64,000 bases of DNA from CAVZQN01 sp963837395 (GTDB lineage: Bacteria; Acidobacteriota; HRBIN11; JAKEFK01): contig CAWINI010000003.1 in the NCBI GenBank assembly GCA_963837395.1, positions 372,001-436,000 on the forward strand, given 5' to 3'. The translations under genes and the position numbers were made by a program. Shown here piece after piece: positions 51,884 through 62,097 of this stretch; the first letter of the stretch is position 1, and each line of letters begins with the position of its first letter. The notes beneath the pieces are model-generated. The model was not told the origin of the DNA. It did not search any database and saw only the letters and a program-made list of their open reading frames with translations.

Positions 51884-52827
51884 ATGAAAGCTACTGACGA
51901 TTTGATTCACTGGCTGATGGAAGGCGATCCTGCGATCCGGTGGCAAACAATGCGCGATCTGCAAAACGCAACATCGACACGATGGAAAGCGGAGCAGCAG
52001 CGTACACTGAATGAAGGCTGGGAGCGCAGTTGTTGGAATTACAAGCACGTGATGGTAGTTGGGGTGGGGGTATCTATACACCGAAGTGGACTTCAACAAC
52101 CTACACACTGCTGACATTGTGTGACATCGGCATCCCACGCGATCATCAGCCAGCACAAAAAGCGGCTGAGCTAACAATTAGTAAGTTGTTAGGCAGCAAA
52201 TGCGATGATCAGTTTAGATCAAAGCTTGCTAGCTGTGATCGTTGCATTGTAGGGATGATTCTGTTGATCGCAACTTACTTTGGTATTCGCGATCCTCGCA
52301 TTGATGCAATTGTAGAAAACCTGCTGTCCGAAATGATGCCGGATGGTGCATGGAATTGTTGCCGTTTACGCAAGCCAAAACCACATCACAGTTCCTTTCA
52401 CACAACCTTCAACGTGCTTGAAGGAGTGCGGGAATGGTTGGAGACCATCCCAAAACATAAATTGCGAAGCGATGTATTAAAAGCAGAAAAGAGTGCAGTC
52501 GATTTCACGCTGGATCATCGCTTATTCAAATCACATAGAACAGGAAAGATCATTCATGATAAATTCACTAAACTATCGTATCCGCCCCGCTGGCACTATG
52601 ATGTGTTACGCGGATTAGCGTTTTTTGCACACATCAAAGCACCACGCGATAAACGCCTGAAAGATGCCATTGATTTGTTGAAGAGTCGACGTAATCAAGA
52701 TGGCACATGGCCCTTGCAACACAAGTATTCAGGTAAAGTTCACTTCGACATGGAAAAGATTGGTCGTCCGAGCCGATGGAATACGATGCGCGCGTTGCGT
52801 ATTTTAAAGTGGTGGGATAAGGAGTAG
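51884..52827 (+). CDS. Prenyltransferase/squalene-cyclase-like toroid protein, frameshifted
   Basis: An alpha/alpha-toroid protein, about 314 residues once repaired. The N-terminal frame reads MKATDDLIHWLMEGDPAIRW to LNEGWERSCW. The next frame continues LLELQARDGSWGGGIYTPKW and keeps to 52827. Repeats such as ARDGSWGG, MPDGAWNCC and NQDGTWPLQ are QW-like motifs of terpene-cyclase and prenyltransferase folds. Adding one G to GGG at 52019-52021 restores a single frame. No DxDD cyclase motif is seen, so it is probably a non-catalytic or divergent member. ATG 51884 overlaps the stop of the interrupted gene. Confidence 0.78.
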
Positions 52828-52831
52828 AAAT

Positions 52832-53295
52832 ATGAATCTCAATATTACAAGCCCCAGTTTTAGTGAAGGACAACCAATTCCAACAAAACATACTTGCGAT
52901 GCCGAAGACGTTTCTCCAGCACTCAAGTGGAATCAAGCTCCGGAAGCCGCCAAGAGTATTGCGCTGATTTGCGACGATCCGGATGCACCAATGAGAACGT
53001 GGGTGCATTGGGTCTTATATGATTTGCCAGCAAACATAACCAATCTCCCTGAGAATGTTGAAAAGAATGGAGAACTTTCGAACGGATCAAAGCAAGGCAG
53101 AAACGATTTCAGTAAGATCGGTTATGGCGGCCGTGCCCGCCGAAAGGAACTCCGCATCGTTATTTTTTCAAACTTTACGTGCTTGATAAAATGTTGAATC
53201 TGAATTCAGGCGCCACAAAAAGCGATGTTGAGAATGCGATGAAAGGACACATAATAGCGGAAGGTCAATTGATGGGTACTTACAAGCGCAAATGA
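52832..53295 (+). CDS. YbhB/YbcL-type PEBP-like protein, frameshifted
   Basis: A phosphatidylethanolamine-binding-protein-fold protein, about 154 residues once repaired. CDDPDAPMRTWVHWVLYDLP (20 residues, about 50-69) and GRNDFSKIGYGG are the family's ligand-pocket motifs. The frame breaks at 53130: the first frame reads GGRARRKELRI and ends at 53197. The other reads PCPPKGTPHRYFFKLYVLDK and ends at 53295. One missing base in GGCGGCCG explains both. The role is unknown; bacterial relatives bind small anions. Its stop overlaps the next start (ATGA). Confidence 0.88.
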
Positions 53296-53717
53296 AGCAT
53301 GCATTTCGATTTGCATGGGCACCGGTAGCTGTTCTCATTTTGCTTGCGGTACTTGAACCAACACTCGGGTCCCGAGCGGATCCGTATCTTCATCTGTTGG
53401 GTGGGGCAGCTTGCCAATATTATTTTTACAATGTGTTGTCGCTTGATTGGTTATGGATCGGCACACTCACCCGTTTTGCAAAAATGATTTTTGCATTTAC
53501 ATCCACGGCCACTATTGCTACGTCGTGGGAGTTAGGTGAATTTATTTCAGATAAATACTTCGGTACGCATCTTCAGGAAAGTATTCCGGAAACCATTGAA
53601 GATCTGGCACTCGGCTTACTGGGTGCGATAATCGTTTTAATCGGAACATTAGCCCTTAAACATTATGAAAACAGAACAGCTTCGAGCAATTCAGACACCG
53701 CTGAAAGAGCAATATAA
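53292..53717 (+). CDS. DUF2238/YjdF-like membrane protein
   Basis: A 141-residue protein with about four hydrophobic helices. The central TSWELGEFISDKYFGTHLQE (20 residues, about 77-96) followed by SIPETIEDLALGLLGA recalls the DUF2238 (YjdF) motif of WEL..E, a Gln, and a D...D/E pair in the last helix. Function is unknown. ATG 53292 overlaps the PEBP gene's stop. Its 3' end overlaps the OsmC gene by 53 bases, so either the last about 15 residues are extra or the two really overlap. Confidence 0.75.
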   Translation: MKHAFRFAWAPVAVLILLAVLEPTLGSRADPYLHLLGGAACQYYFYNVLSLDWLWIGTLTRFAKMIFAFTSTATIATSWELGEFISDKYFGTHLQESIPETIEDLALGLLGAIIVLIGTLALKHYENRTASSNSDTAERAI

Positions 53718-54168
53718 AAAAGATCCTGATTCCGCTTTCATTACACTCAAAGCTGAAGGCGCACTCGGTTATGAAGTTACTTGTAATGTTCAAACCGGAA
53801 AAGCGTTAGTTGAAGCAGGATTGCATCCAGCAACAGGCGGTACCGGACTTAGTGTGTGTTCAGGCGATATGTTACTTCAGGCGCTTGTGGCTTGTGCAGG
53901 TGTGACGTTGAATGCAGTCGCCACTGCGATCGGAGTCACAATTCGAAATGGAAAAATTAAAGCTGAAGGTGATTTAGATTTCAGAGGCACACTTGGTGTT
54001 GTCAAAGATGTTCCCGTAGGATTTCAACGTATCCGGTTACAGTTCGATCTTGAAACCGATGCAACGGAAGAGCAGCTTGCGACTCTTCTTCGTTTAACGG
54101 AACGTTATTGCGTTGTTTATCAAACCCTCATTCAATCTCCTGAAATTTCTGTTCACTATGAAAAATAA
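53665..54168 (+). CDS. OsmC-family protein
   Basis: A 167-residue OsmC/Ohr-fold protein. Cysteines lie in SGDMLLQALVACAGVTLN (about 65-82) and in TERYCVVYQTL near the C-terminus, the two positions of the peroxidatic and resolving cysteines in OsmC-type peroxidases. It probably reduces organic hydroperoxides. It is the third of four closely packed genes of mixed type (PEBP, YjdF-like, OsmC, short ORF). ATG 53665 is within the previous gene, and its stop overlaps a short signal-peptide ORF. Confidence 0.88.
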   Translation: MKTEQLRAIQTPLKEQYKKDPDSAFITLKAEGALGYEVTCNVQTGKALVEAGLHPATGGTGLSVCSGDMLLQALVACAGVTLNAVATAIGVTIRNGKIKAEGDLDFRGTLGVVKDVPVGFQRIRLQFDLETDATEEQLATLLRLTERYCVVYQTLIQSPEISVHYEK

Positions 54169-54295
54169 GATAGTGCCGATTGCACTGTTGTTATTGGTAT
54201 CAACGATCATTCAGATCAATGCGGAAACTGTAGTTGTCCCTGGTGGAAAACTCAAACTACAACGATGTATTTGCGTTCTAAGAAAATATTTGTAG
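54158..54295 (+). CDS. Short ORF with a signal peptide
   Basis: A 45-residue ORF whose ATG overlaps the OsmC stop (CACTATGAAAAATAA). It begins with a convincing signal peptide (KIVPIALLLLVSTIIQINAE) and then has only about 23 residues. It may be a real small secreted peptide. It may equally be the start of a longer gene truncated by a deletion or indel, since its tail (KLQRCICVLRKYL) looks non-secretory. I recognise no family. Confidence 0.4.
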   Translation: MKNKIVPIALLLLVSTIIQINAETVVVPGGKLKLQRCICVLRKYL

Positions 54296-54304
54296 GAGTA
54301 GAAA

Positions 54305-54730
54305 ATGATTATTGGTGCACATTCCATTATTTACAGCAAAGATCCTGATGCAGATCGCGCTTTTTTACGCAGTGTACTTAAAATGCCGAACGTCGATGTA
54401 GGCGGCGGCTGGTTGATTTTTGGGTTACCGCCTGCGGAAATAGCGGTACATCCATCCGATAAAAATGACGTTCATGAATTTTATTTAATGTGCGATAACG
54501 TCGAAGCATTCATCGCGGAAATGAAAAAGCACAAGGTTAAGTGCGGACCTGTTCATAATCAGGGTTGGGGAATTCTAACGCAGGTAACTTTACCCGGTGG
54601 CGGAAAGCTTGGTGTTTATCAACCGCGACATGCCAGGCCAAAGACAATGAGCGTTGGGAAATCTGCAAAGCCCGCAAAGAAAGTCGCAAAGAAAAGCGCC
54701 AAAAAGAAAACGGCCAAAAAAAGACGTTAG
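54305..54730 (+). CDS. VOC-family protein with Lys/Ala-rich C-terminal tail
   Basis: A 141-residue glyoxalase-like protein. Residues 1-110 have the VOC fold (HSIIYSKDPDADRAFLRSVL, WLIFGLPPAEIAVHP, VHEFYLMCDNVEAFIAEM, GGKLGVYQP). Residues about 116-141 are a Lys/Ala-rich tail (AKPAKKVAKKSAKKK) like histone H1 tails, likely able to bind nucleic acid or polyanions. Such tails on metabolic enzymes are unusual. It follows the short ORF and converges with nadE. Confidence 0.85.
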   Translation: MIIGAHSIIYSKDPDADRAFLRSVLKMPNVDVGGGWLIFGLPPAEIAVHPSDKNDVHEFYLMCDNVEAFIAEMKKHKVKCGPVHNQGWGILTQVTLPGGGKLGVYQPRHARPKTMSVGKSAKPAKKVAKKSAKKKTAKKRR

Positions 54731-54741
54731 AACTTTGAGTC

Positions 54742-56379
54742 TTAGTGGTTATACCGTTGGGCGATTGGCATACGCCTGCCAAAACCAAAGGCTTTCGACG
54801 TAATTTTTAGGCCGATTGGAAGTTGCTTCCGTTTATATTCCGCACGATCCACCATCAACAAAATTTTGCGCACCAGTTCGCGATCCGCTTTTGTACGTTG
54901 AACAATCTGATCTACATCCAGATTGTCTTCAATGTAAGCTTCAAGGATCGGATCTAAACTTTCATAAGGCGGCAGCGAATCAGAATCTTTCTGACCCGGA
55001 CGCAATTCCGCGCTTGGAGGTTTTGTGATTGTGTTTTGCGGAATTATTTCGCGATCGCGATTGATATATTTCGCAAGTTCGTAAACCATTGTTTTAGGCA
55101 CATCAGAAATTACCGCAAGTCCGCCGCAACTATCACCGTACAAAGTTGTATAACCTACAGCCAGTTCTGATTTATTTCCGGTTGTTAACAGCAGCAGATT
55201 GTATTTATTGGAAAGAGCCATCAACAAATTTCCGCGAACTCTGGCTTGCAAATTTTCTTCGGTCACATCTTCCGGCGCATTCTTGAAAATTGGACGCAAA
55301 TCTTCACGATATGTATCAAAGATCTTTTTGATCGGAATGATTTCGTGCCGAATACTAAGATTTTTTGCCAGCGCAACAGCATCGGTCACAGAATGGTCCG
55401 ATGAATATTGCGACGGCATTAAAACGCCAAGAACATTTTCAGCTCCCAGCGCTTCAACTGCCAGCGCACATGTAACAGCTGAATCAATACCACCGCTCAA
55501 ACCAAGATGTACTTTTGAAAAACCGCACTTCGCTACGTAATCACGAATTCCCAGCACCAGCGCTTTCTTCGCATTTTCAATCCGGCTAACACTACTGGAT
55601 CGGATGATCGGCTCTTTTGAATTCAAATCAAAGATCAGCAAATCTTCTTCAAAATCTTTGGCACGCGCCATCACCTCACCTTGCGGTGAAAAAATTACGC
55701 TTCTTCCATCAAAAATAAGTTCATCATTTCCACCCACAAGATTCAGGTAAATTACAAATTTGCCATATTTGCGCGCTTCATTTTGAAGCAGTTTGTGCCG
55801 CTCTTCCCATTTTTCTTGATGATAAGGCGACGCAGAAATATTCATGATGTATTCCGCACCCATGGTCACTTGAATTTGCAGCGGATCGATATGATATAGC
55901 GGCCGGGGAAATGAATCCTTATCATTCCAAACATCTTCGCAAACCGTCACTCCGACTGGAGTTCCAATTAGTTCAACCAGATCCTGCGTTTCGGAAGGTT
56001 CAAAATATCGGCCTTCATCAAAAACATCATAAGTAGGAAGCAAAGATTTACGGTGAACGCTAATGACTTTGCGATCGCGAATTATGGCAGCCGAATTGAA
56101 ACATGGCTTGCCTTGTGGTCCGGGATTTGGCTCTGCAAATCCAACGATTACAACAATTCCTTCAATCTGTTCTGCGAATCGATTCAGTGTGCGGACATTC
56201 GATTCCACAAATCCGCTGAGCTCCAATAAGTCCTTTGGTGGATAACCCGGAATTGCAAGCTCAGGAAAGAGGATTACATCCGCCTTCCCTTTTGCTTGCG
56301 AAACATAATCAAGCATTTTTCGCGAATTCGATTCGAGCGCTCCAACTGTAGTGTTTATTTGTCCTAGTGCGATTTTCAT
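54742..56379 (-). CDS. nadE: Glutamine-dependent NAD+ synthetase
   Basis: A 545-residue two-domain enzyme for the last step of NAD synthesis. The N-terminal nitrilase-type glutaminase domain has the triad Glu40 (FPELAIPGYPP), Lys111 (HRKSLLPTYDVF) and Cys147 (GVTVCEDVWN). The C-terminal synthetase domain has the ATP motif SGGIDS at 295-300 and the late TTGNKSELAVGY and GDSCGGLAVISDV blocks. It is intact. The upstream pncB gene on the same strand supplies the precursor nicotinate mononucleotide, so they form an NAD salvage unit. Confidence 0.95.
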   Translation of the reverse strand: MKIALGQINTTVGALESNSRKMLDYVSQAKGKADVILFPELAIPGYPPKDLLELSGFVESNVRTLNRFAEQIEGIVVIVGFAEPNPGPQGKPCFNSAAIIRDRKVISVHRKSLLPTYDVFDEGRYFEPSETQDLVELIGTPVGVTVCEDVWNDKDSFPRPLYHIDPLQIQVTMGAEYIMNISASPYHQEKWEERHKLLQNEARKYGKFVIYLNLVGGNDELIFDGRSVIFSPQGEVMARAKDFEEDLLIFDLNSKEPIIRSSSVSRIENAKKALVLGIRDYVAKCGFSKVHLGLSGGIDSAVTCALAVEALGAENVLGVLMPSQYSSDHSVTDAVALAKNLSIRHEIIPIKKIFDTYREDLRPIFKNAPEDVTEENLQARVRGNLLMALSNKYNLLLLTTGNKSELAVGYTTLYGDSCGGLAVISDVPKTMVYELAKYINRDREIIPQNTITKPPSAELRPGQKDSDSLPPYESLDPILEAYIEDNLDVDQIVQRTKADRELVRKILLMVDRAEYKRKQLPIGLKITSKAFGFGRRMPIAQRYNH

Positions 56380-56394
56380 GTTTGAAATACTAAC

Positions 56395-57758
56395 TTAATG
56401 GGACTTCAATCCCGCGGCAACGCTATCGTGCAACGCCTTCAAATTATCAGAATATTCAGCCTTATATTCGGCTGGCTTCGTCAACTCATGAAACTGCTCA
56501 GGAAGTCTTGCAAGATTTTCCTGAGTAAATTTTTGCGTTACTGATAGCGGCGGCAAATCATGAACCAATTTCCCGTTCTGCATGTATGTTTCAAGCAGAG
56601 GCATTCCATTTTTTGGGCCGGATCTCTATCAAGCCCGATTAGATCTTTGGAATACATTCCTTGTTCCTGAAAACGGTAAACTTGCTTTTTACCTGGGAAT
56701 GATGGCTTTCCAGGACTGGTCTTAATTGTAGGATGAACCACTCCTCCGCTGCGACTTTCAACAATTTTATATACGCCGCTCATTGCAGGATCATCATAGG
56801 ACGTCACTAGCTCCGTTCCAACTCCGAAAAAATCAACCGGCGTTTCATCTTTGATTAGCTGATCGATTTTGTATTCATTTAAATCGCCGGAAAGGAAAAT
56901 TTTCACGTTGCTTAAACCATCACGATCCAAAATTTTACGCACCTGCAGCGCAAGTTCATTAAGATCACCGCTATCAATTCTCACTGCTTTCACATAAGCA
57001 TCCACTTGTTTGACTTTGTTTGCAGCAACTAAGGTGTCGTAAGTATCAATCAACAAAGTTGTATGATCCGGAAATACATGAGCATAAGCCTGGAAGGCTT
57101 GCAGTTCAGTTGGAAATGACATTGTGAATGAATGTGCGGCAGTACCGAATACCGGAATATCGCACATTTTTCCGGCAAGAACGTTCGACGTTCCGATACA
57201 ACCTCCGATATACGAAGCTCGCGCGGCATAAAGTCCTGCTTGCGGACCATGTGCTCTACGAGTTCCAAAATCAACGCAGCCGCGTCCGCGGGCGGCGCGA
57301 ACAATTCGCGCCGATTTTGTGGCTACCATCGATTCCATATTCATCACAGCGAGCAAATACGTTTCAACGATTTGTGCTTCGATCAATGGCGCTGTGATTT
57401 GTAAAACCGGCTCAAGTGGAAAAACCGGTGTTCCTTCAGGCAAGGCTCGAGCTTCGCCAGTAAATTTTAATTCCGCCAGGAATTCCCAAAATCCCGGATT
57501 CACCGTTCGAAAAACTTCCAGGGATCGCAGATACTCAATTGCACTTGCAGAAAATTTTAATGATGAGAGATAGTGAAGCGCTTGCTCTAATCCGGCAGAA
57601 ATAATGTATGAACGATTTTGGGGAAGACGCCTGAAATACAACTCAAATGTCGCAGGCTCGTTCAGGCCGCTGGACCAATAAGCAGCCGTCATGGTGAGCT
57701 CATAAAGGTCAGTAAGCAGCCCAATTTCGTCTTCGTAGATTAACAAAGATCGCAGCAT
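56395..57758 (-). CDS. pncB: Nicotinate phosphoribosyltransferase, frameshifted
   Basis: About 454 residues once repaired. The enzyme joins nicotinate and PRPP to give nicotinate mononucleotide. The N-terminal LLTDLYELTMTAAYW, SARIVRAARGRGCVDFGTRR (20 residues), GTSNVLAGK, GTAAHSFTMSF and FFGVGTELVTSYDDP are typical. At 56609-56614 (plus strand) one T is missing in a run of six, so the first frame ends CRRYQ at 56538, whereas the second continues MPLLETYMQNGKLV to 56395. It lies 15 bases upstream of nadE and is probably transcribed with it. Confidence 0.93.
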
Positions 57759-57773
57759 ACCTCCATTGTAACC

Positions 57774-57888
57774 GAGGCCCGGGCTTGCGGTGGTTGGGTG
57801 TGAAGCCCGGGCCTCTGATAGTTCTTTTGATACCCGGCTCTCGCTCCCGGCGTCTGCAGAGCAGGCCTCCGCAAAGGCCGGCGCTCAA
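57774..57888. repeat. GAGGCCCGGGCTT palindrome and related hairpins
   Basis: GAGGCCCGGGCTT (57774-57786) and its complement (57803-57815) flank a centre like that of 33441-33483. Two further imperfect hairpins (CCCGGC...GCCGGC) run to 57888. They fill the divergent gap between pncB and the hybrid kinase gene, just upstream of its ATG. Confidence 0.8.
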
Positions 57889-57905
57889 TATAGTAAACTA
57901 CTGGC

Positions 57906-60900
57906 ATGGGACTCCGCATTTTATTGGTAGATAACGACCGGTTAATTCTGGAGCAACTTCAAGACGGACTTCAGGAAGCAGGGCACGAAATTTTTCGCGC
58001 GATGGACGGCATGGAAGGGTTGCAACAATTGCGCGAGAAAAGACCCGACGCAGTTTTGCTCGATTTAGTGCTTCCTAAAATCGATGGTTTTCGATTTTGT
58101 CAGTACGTCCGTGAAGATCAAGAGTTTGGCCGTCTTCCGCTAATTGCGATCAGCGCAGTATCGCGTCAGGAATTACAACGTGCCCTGGAATTTGGCGCAA
58201 CCGCTGCCGTAACCAAAGAACCGATTCACGATTTGTTACCAAAGTTACTTGTGTTGCTGAACCAGTTTACAAAACTTCCGGAAATGGCGCACCCTTCGCC
58301 AGGGGCAACGAACGAAATTACCAAAGAACTTTTGGAAGAGCGCTCTCGATTCTTGAGCTTGTTAAATGCATTGCCTGAAGGCCTGTTGGAGATGGATTCA
58401 GAACATCGGATCATTTACATGAATGCTGCAGCAAGCCGGATGCTTCAACAAGCTGAAGCATCAGCTGCGGGCAAAAATTTTCGCGAATTGTTTGAACCTG
58501 CGATTCAATCAAGCATTACAGACATGCTGGCTCGAATTACATCGGGAGCAGTTACATCAATTCAATCTGATTTTGATGTAGATGGACGCACACTACGAAT
58601 CATTCTGAATCCACTTCCAACACAAGGCAGCTTTGCTGGATCAATTTCAATGATTCAAGATGTCAGCAGCGAAAAGAATCGGCTCGAAGAGGAGAAGAGT
58701 CGCACCAAATCGATCATCGAAAGCATGCCTGATGGTGTTGTGCTTGTTAATATGCATGACGATGTGGTTCTTATTAATCAGGCTGCAAGAAAAATCCTGC
58801 GACTCTCGCGCCGCGAGGACAATCTCACGGTAAAAGCGCTTGAAGAAAGTTTGCAATGTAGTCCATTTGATTTAACGCGCGGATTTACCAAGAATTTTTC
58901 ATCGCATGTAACATTACATGAAGAAATTCGCGTTTTCGAAAGAATGTTGGCGCTCAATATTTCACCGGTTTTTGATTCCGAAGGAATCCAGACCGGAACC
59001 TTCATTGTGATGCGTGATGTTACCGATCAAAAAGCACAAGAAGAACGGAGGAATGAATTTCTTTCGGTGATTTCACACGAACTCCGAACACCACTTGCAA
59101 GTATCCGCGGCTCACTCGATCTTGTTTTCAAAGAAGTACTCGGCCCCCTTGCTGAAAAACAAAGACGCTATCTTGAACTCGCTCGCGCAAGTTGTGAAAA
59201 GTTGAATAATGTAATCGGTGACTTGCTTGATCTTTCCAAATTTGAAAAAGGCAGGATGGAAATCAAACTCGGTCCTGTGATGCTGAATCGCGTCGTTGAC
59301 GAAGTTGTAGAACGCTTTCAGCCATACGCAATGGAAAAAGGAGCAAGCATTAAGTTTTCGCATCCCGAATCGGAAGCTCAGGTTTATGGCGATGGGAATC
59401 GATTGATTCAAGTGCTGAACAACTTGATGAGCAATGCAGTGAAATACACACCGCCTGGGGGAAAAATTGAAGTTGAATTATTTGTTCCCGCAATCATGCC
59501 GCCTCAAGTCGGTGTAAGTGTAAAAGATAGTGGACCCGGAATTCGTCCTGAAGATTTAGATCAAATCTTTGATAAATATGGAAAGCCATATCCATCTGCA
59601 GGACCTGGCGGTACTGGACTTGGCTTAGCAATCAGCCGAAGCATCATTGAAGCGCACCGCGGAAAAATTTGGGCGGAAAGCATCCCAGGCAAAGGCGCAA
59701 AATTTATTTTCATTTTGCCGGTTGAAAAAAGAAGCGGTCCGCATGCTGAAGTTTATGCTGAGCTGACGAATCTATCGCACAGGGAAGAATTAGATGCGCT
59801 AGTTGTCAGCGCAGATGATGCAGCGGCGTATGCGCTAAAAGGAATTTTGATGGAACGCAGGTTCCGCGTAATGTTAGCTCGCAGCACAGAAGAAGCACAG
59901 GCTGCACTTCGTGAACGGACCCGCATTTGCTGGTTGCTGATCTGGATGCAGATTCCAAAATCATTGATGGCTGGATTGATTTTCTGGAACATGATGCAGA
60001 AACCGAAAGAATTCCAGTAATCTTGTTCTCACAAAATCCATCGCGAATTCGTCCGCGCGCAAATGTTTTAACGGGCACGAAACCGATTGATGCCCACCAA
60101 TTCCTGCAACTATTACCTGAAGCATTAATGAAGATGTACGGCGGCGAACAAAGAAAGAGTGTGCTTGTTGTGGATGATGACGCGGACTTGAGAATGATTT
60201 GCCGCGAGGCTCTTGAATTCGAACGTTATCGTGTTTTGGAAGCAGGAAGCAGCCGTGAAGCATTTGAACATCTCCGACGCTTTACTCCCGATTTAATTCT
60301 TCTGGATTTGATGCTTCCCGATCGAAATGGTTTTGAAATCGCGCAAACTTTGAAGTCCGATATTTTACTATCGCGAATCCCGATCGTATTCCTTACAGCG
60401 CGAAGTCAGACGGAAGATAAAGTAAAAGCGTTACGCGCCGGAGGCGCTGATTATCTTGTTAAGCCGTTTGACACAACAGAACTTGGTGCGCGCATCGAAA
60501 GTATTCTGCGCAGAGCAGAAGAAGAATTGCATGCAAGTCCAACTACCAAATTACCTGGAAGTGCTGCAATTGAAAAAGAAATCAATCGGCTGATATCGTT
60601 GCAAAAGAAATTTGCGCTTTGTTATCTGGATATTGATCATTTGAAATCCTACAACGATACCTACGGTTATGCGAAAGCAGATGGAGTTGTGCGGCAAACT
60701 GGCGATATCATACGCGATACGATTCTGCGAAACGGCAATCCTGGAGATTTTGCCGGACACGTAGCAGGTGATGACTTCATTTTCATTACTTCACCCGAAA
60801 AAGTAGATGAACTTTGCGGTCAGATCATTGCACATTTTGATGCAATCATTCCGTTTTATTACAAACGTGAAGATCGCGAACGTGGTTATCTGGAAGCAGA

Positions 60901-61132
60901 AGACAGATATGGGGAATGGCGGAGATTTCCATTAATGTCCGTTTCCATCGCGTGTTTAACAAATGAAGATCGCGCATTAACCGATCATATCCAGATTGCA
61001 ACTTTAGCTGCGGAATATAAACGGGTTGCAAAAGCGATTCGCGGGTCATCGTATATTAGAAATGGCGTAACTCAATTAGGATCGGTAGCGACTGAAAGTG
61101 AAGCACCAACAGACTTTGAGGAAAATATATGA
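57906..61132 (+). CDS. Giant hybrid histidine kinase with receivers and a GGDEF-like domain, frameshifted
   Basis: About 1,075 residues after repair. Order: receiver (1-120; Asp53, Lys104), PAS (about 145-255), PAS (265-375), HisKA with His391 (VISHELRTPLAS), and HATPase (NNLMSNAVKYTPP, DSGPGI, GGTGLGLAISR; about 470-605). A divergent receiver-like stretch (628-735) and a second receiver with VVDDDADLR, LLDLMLP and LVKPFD follow. Last is a GGDEF-like domain (DIDHLKSYNDTYG, then AGDDFIFI instead of GGDEF). The frame breaks at 59920-59922: adding one C restores RTPHLLVADLD. It likely relays a phosphate through several receivers; cyclase activity is doubtful. Confidence 0.88.
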
Positions 61133-62097
61133 AAGCAATCCGCGTTGAAAAAGTAGGCGGACCTGAAGTATTGCAATTACGAGATGTGCCGGTGCTTGAA
61201 CCAGGCAAAGTACAAGCGCGAATTAAGCTCGAAGCAATCGGCGTAAATTTTATTGATGTCTATCATCGAACCGGTTTATATCCACTTCCATTGCCTTTTA
61301 TTCCAGGCGGTGAAGGCGCAGGAATTGTTGATGCTATCGGACCGGATGTAACTGAAGTGAAAGTAGGAGATCGTGTTGCATATGCGATGGGCACTGCGAG
61401 TTATGCAGAATACGTGGTTATGCCTGCATGGAAATTAGTGAAATTACCGGAATGGATGTCAACGCAAGATGCCGCTGCTGTGATGTTGCAAGGCTTGACT
61501 GCTCATTATTTGTTACGCAGCACATATGAAGTAAAAAAAGGGGATCCGATTATGGTTCATGCCGCGGCAGGTGGTGTAGGTTTGTTGATGGTTCAAGCGG
61601 CAAAACAACTTGGAGCATTTGTAATCGGAACAGTTTCCACTGAAGAAAAAGCGCAAACCGTGCGAGAAGCAGGCGCAGATGAGGTGATCTTATATACGAA
61701 ACAGGATTTCTTAGAAGAAACGAAAAAGATTATGCGTGGCTCTGGAGTTGCTGCAGTTTATGATTCGGTGGGCCAATCAACATTTGAACGCAGTCTTGAT
61801 TGTTTACGACCTAGAGGCATTTTAGTTTTATTCGGACAATCCAGCGGTCCGGTTCTATCGTTTAATCCGTCCGCACTTGCACAAAAAGGATCGTTATATT
61901 TAACACGGCCGAGTCTCGCACATTACATGCTCACGCGAGAAGAATTGATGCAACGAACATCGGAATTATTTGATTGGATTCAATCAGGCGCAGTAAAACT
62001 TCGCATCGATTCCACTTTTCCTTTAGCGAAAGTTGCTGATGCACATCATAAACTCGAAAGCCGGGCCTCCAGCGGTAAGATTCTCCTAACTCCCTGA
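61129..62097 (+). CDS. qor: Zinc-independent quinone oxidoreductase
   Basis: A 322-residue medium-chain dehydrogenase/reductase of the quinone oxidoreductase (zeta-crystallin) type. IGVNFIDVYHRTGLYPLPLP (20 residues, about 38-57), the NADPH motif HAAAGGVGLLMVQAAKQLGA (20 residues, about 145-164) and VYDSVG are present; zinc-binding cysteines are absent. It uses NADPH to reduce quinones or activated alkenes. ATG 61129 overlaps the hybrid kinase's stop (ATGA), so the two are coupled. Its 3' end overlaps the convergent kinase by 12 bases. Confidence 0.93.
   Translation: MKAIRVEKVGGPEVLQLRDVPVLEPGKVQARIKLEAIGVNFIDVYHRTGLYPLPLPFIPGGEGAGIVDAIGPDVTEVKVGDRVAYAMGTASYAEYVVMPAWKLVKLPEWMSTQDAAAVMLQGLTAHYLLRSTYEVKKGDPIMVHAAAGGVGLLMVQAAKQLGAFVIGTVSTEEKAQTVREAGADEVILYTKQDFLEETKKIMRGSGVAAVYDSVGQSTFERSLDCLRPRGILVLFGQSSGPVLSFNPSALAQKGSLYLTRPSLAHYMLTREELMQRTSELFDWIQSGAVKLRIDSTFPLAKVADAHHKLESRASSGKILLTP

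Larger units (their letters stand above)
50033..51897 (+). pseudogene. Small membrane-protein gene interrupted by an IS3-family element
   Basis: Left half (50033-50212) and right half (51577-51897) lie on the two sides of the insertion. Joining them at the duplicated TAGTG gives an uninterrupted frame of about 166 residues: ...IWSGFMALV plus FAGFGGMVYSF, with three hydrophobic segments (IWSGFMALVFAGFGGMVYSF, 20 residues; GIRVLVLLTFPFLIEILRL; LLVMMVVYVLAAAWAIWSLL, 20 residues). The family is not recognised. The right half, starting from a GTG inside the element end, could still be expressed. The stop overlaps the start of the toroid-like gene. The joining frame supports a recent insertion. Confidence 0.8.
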
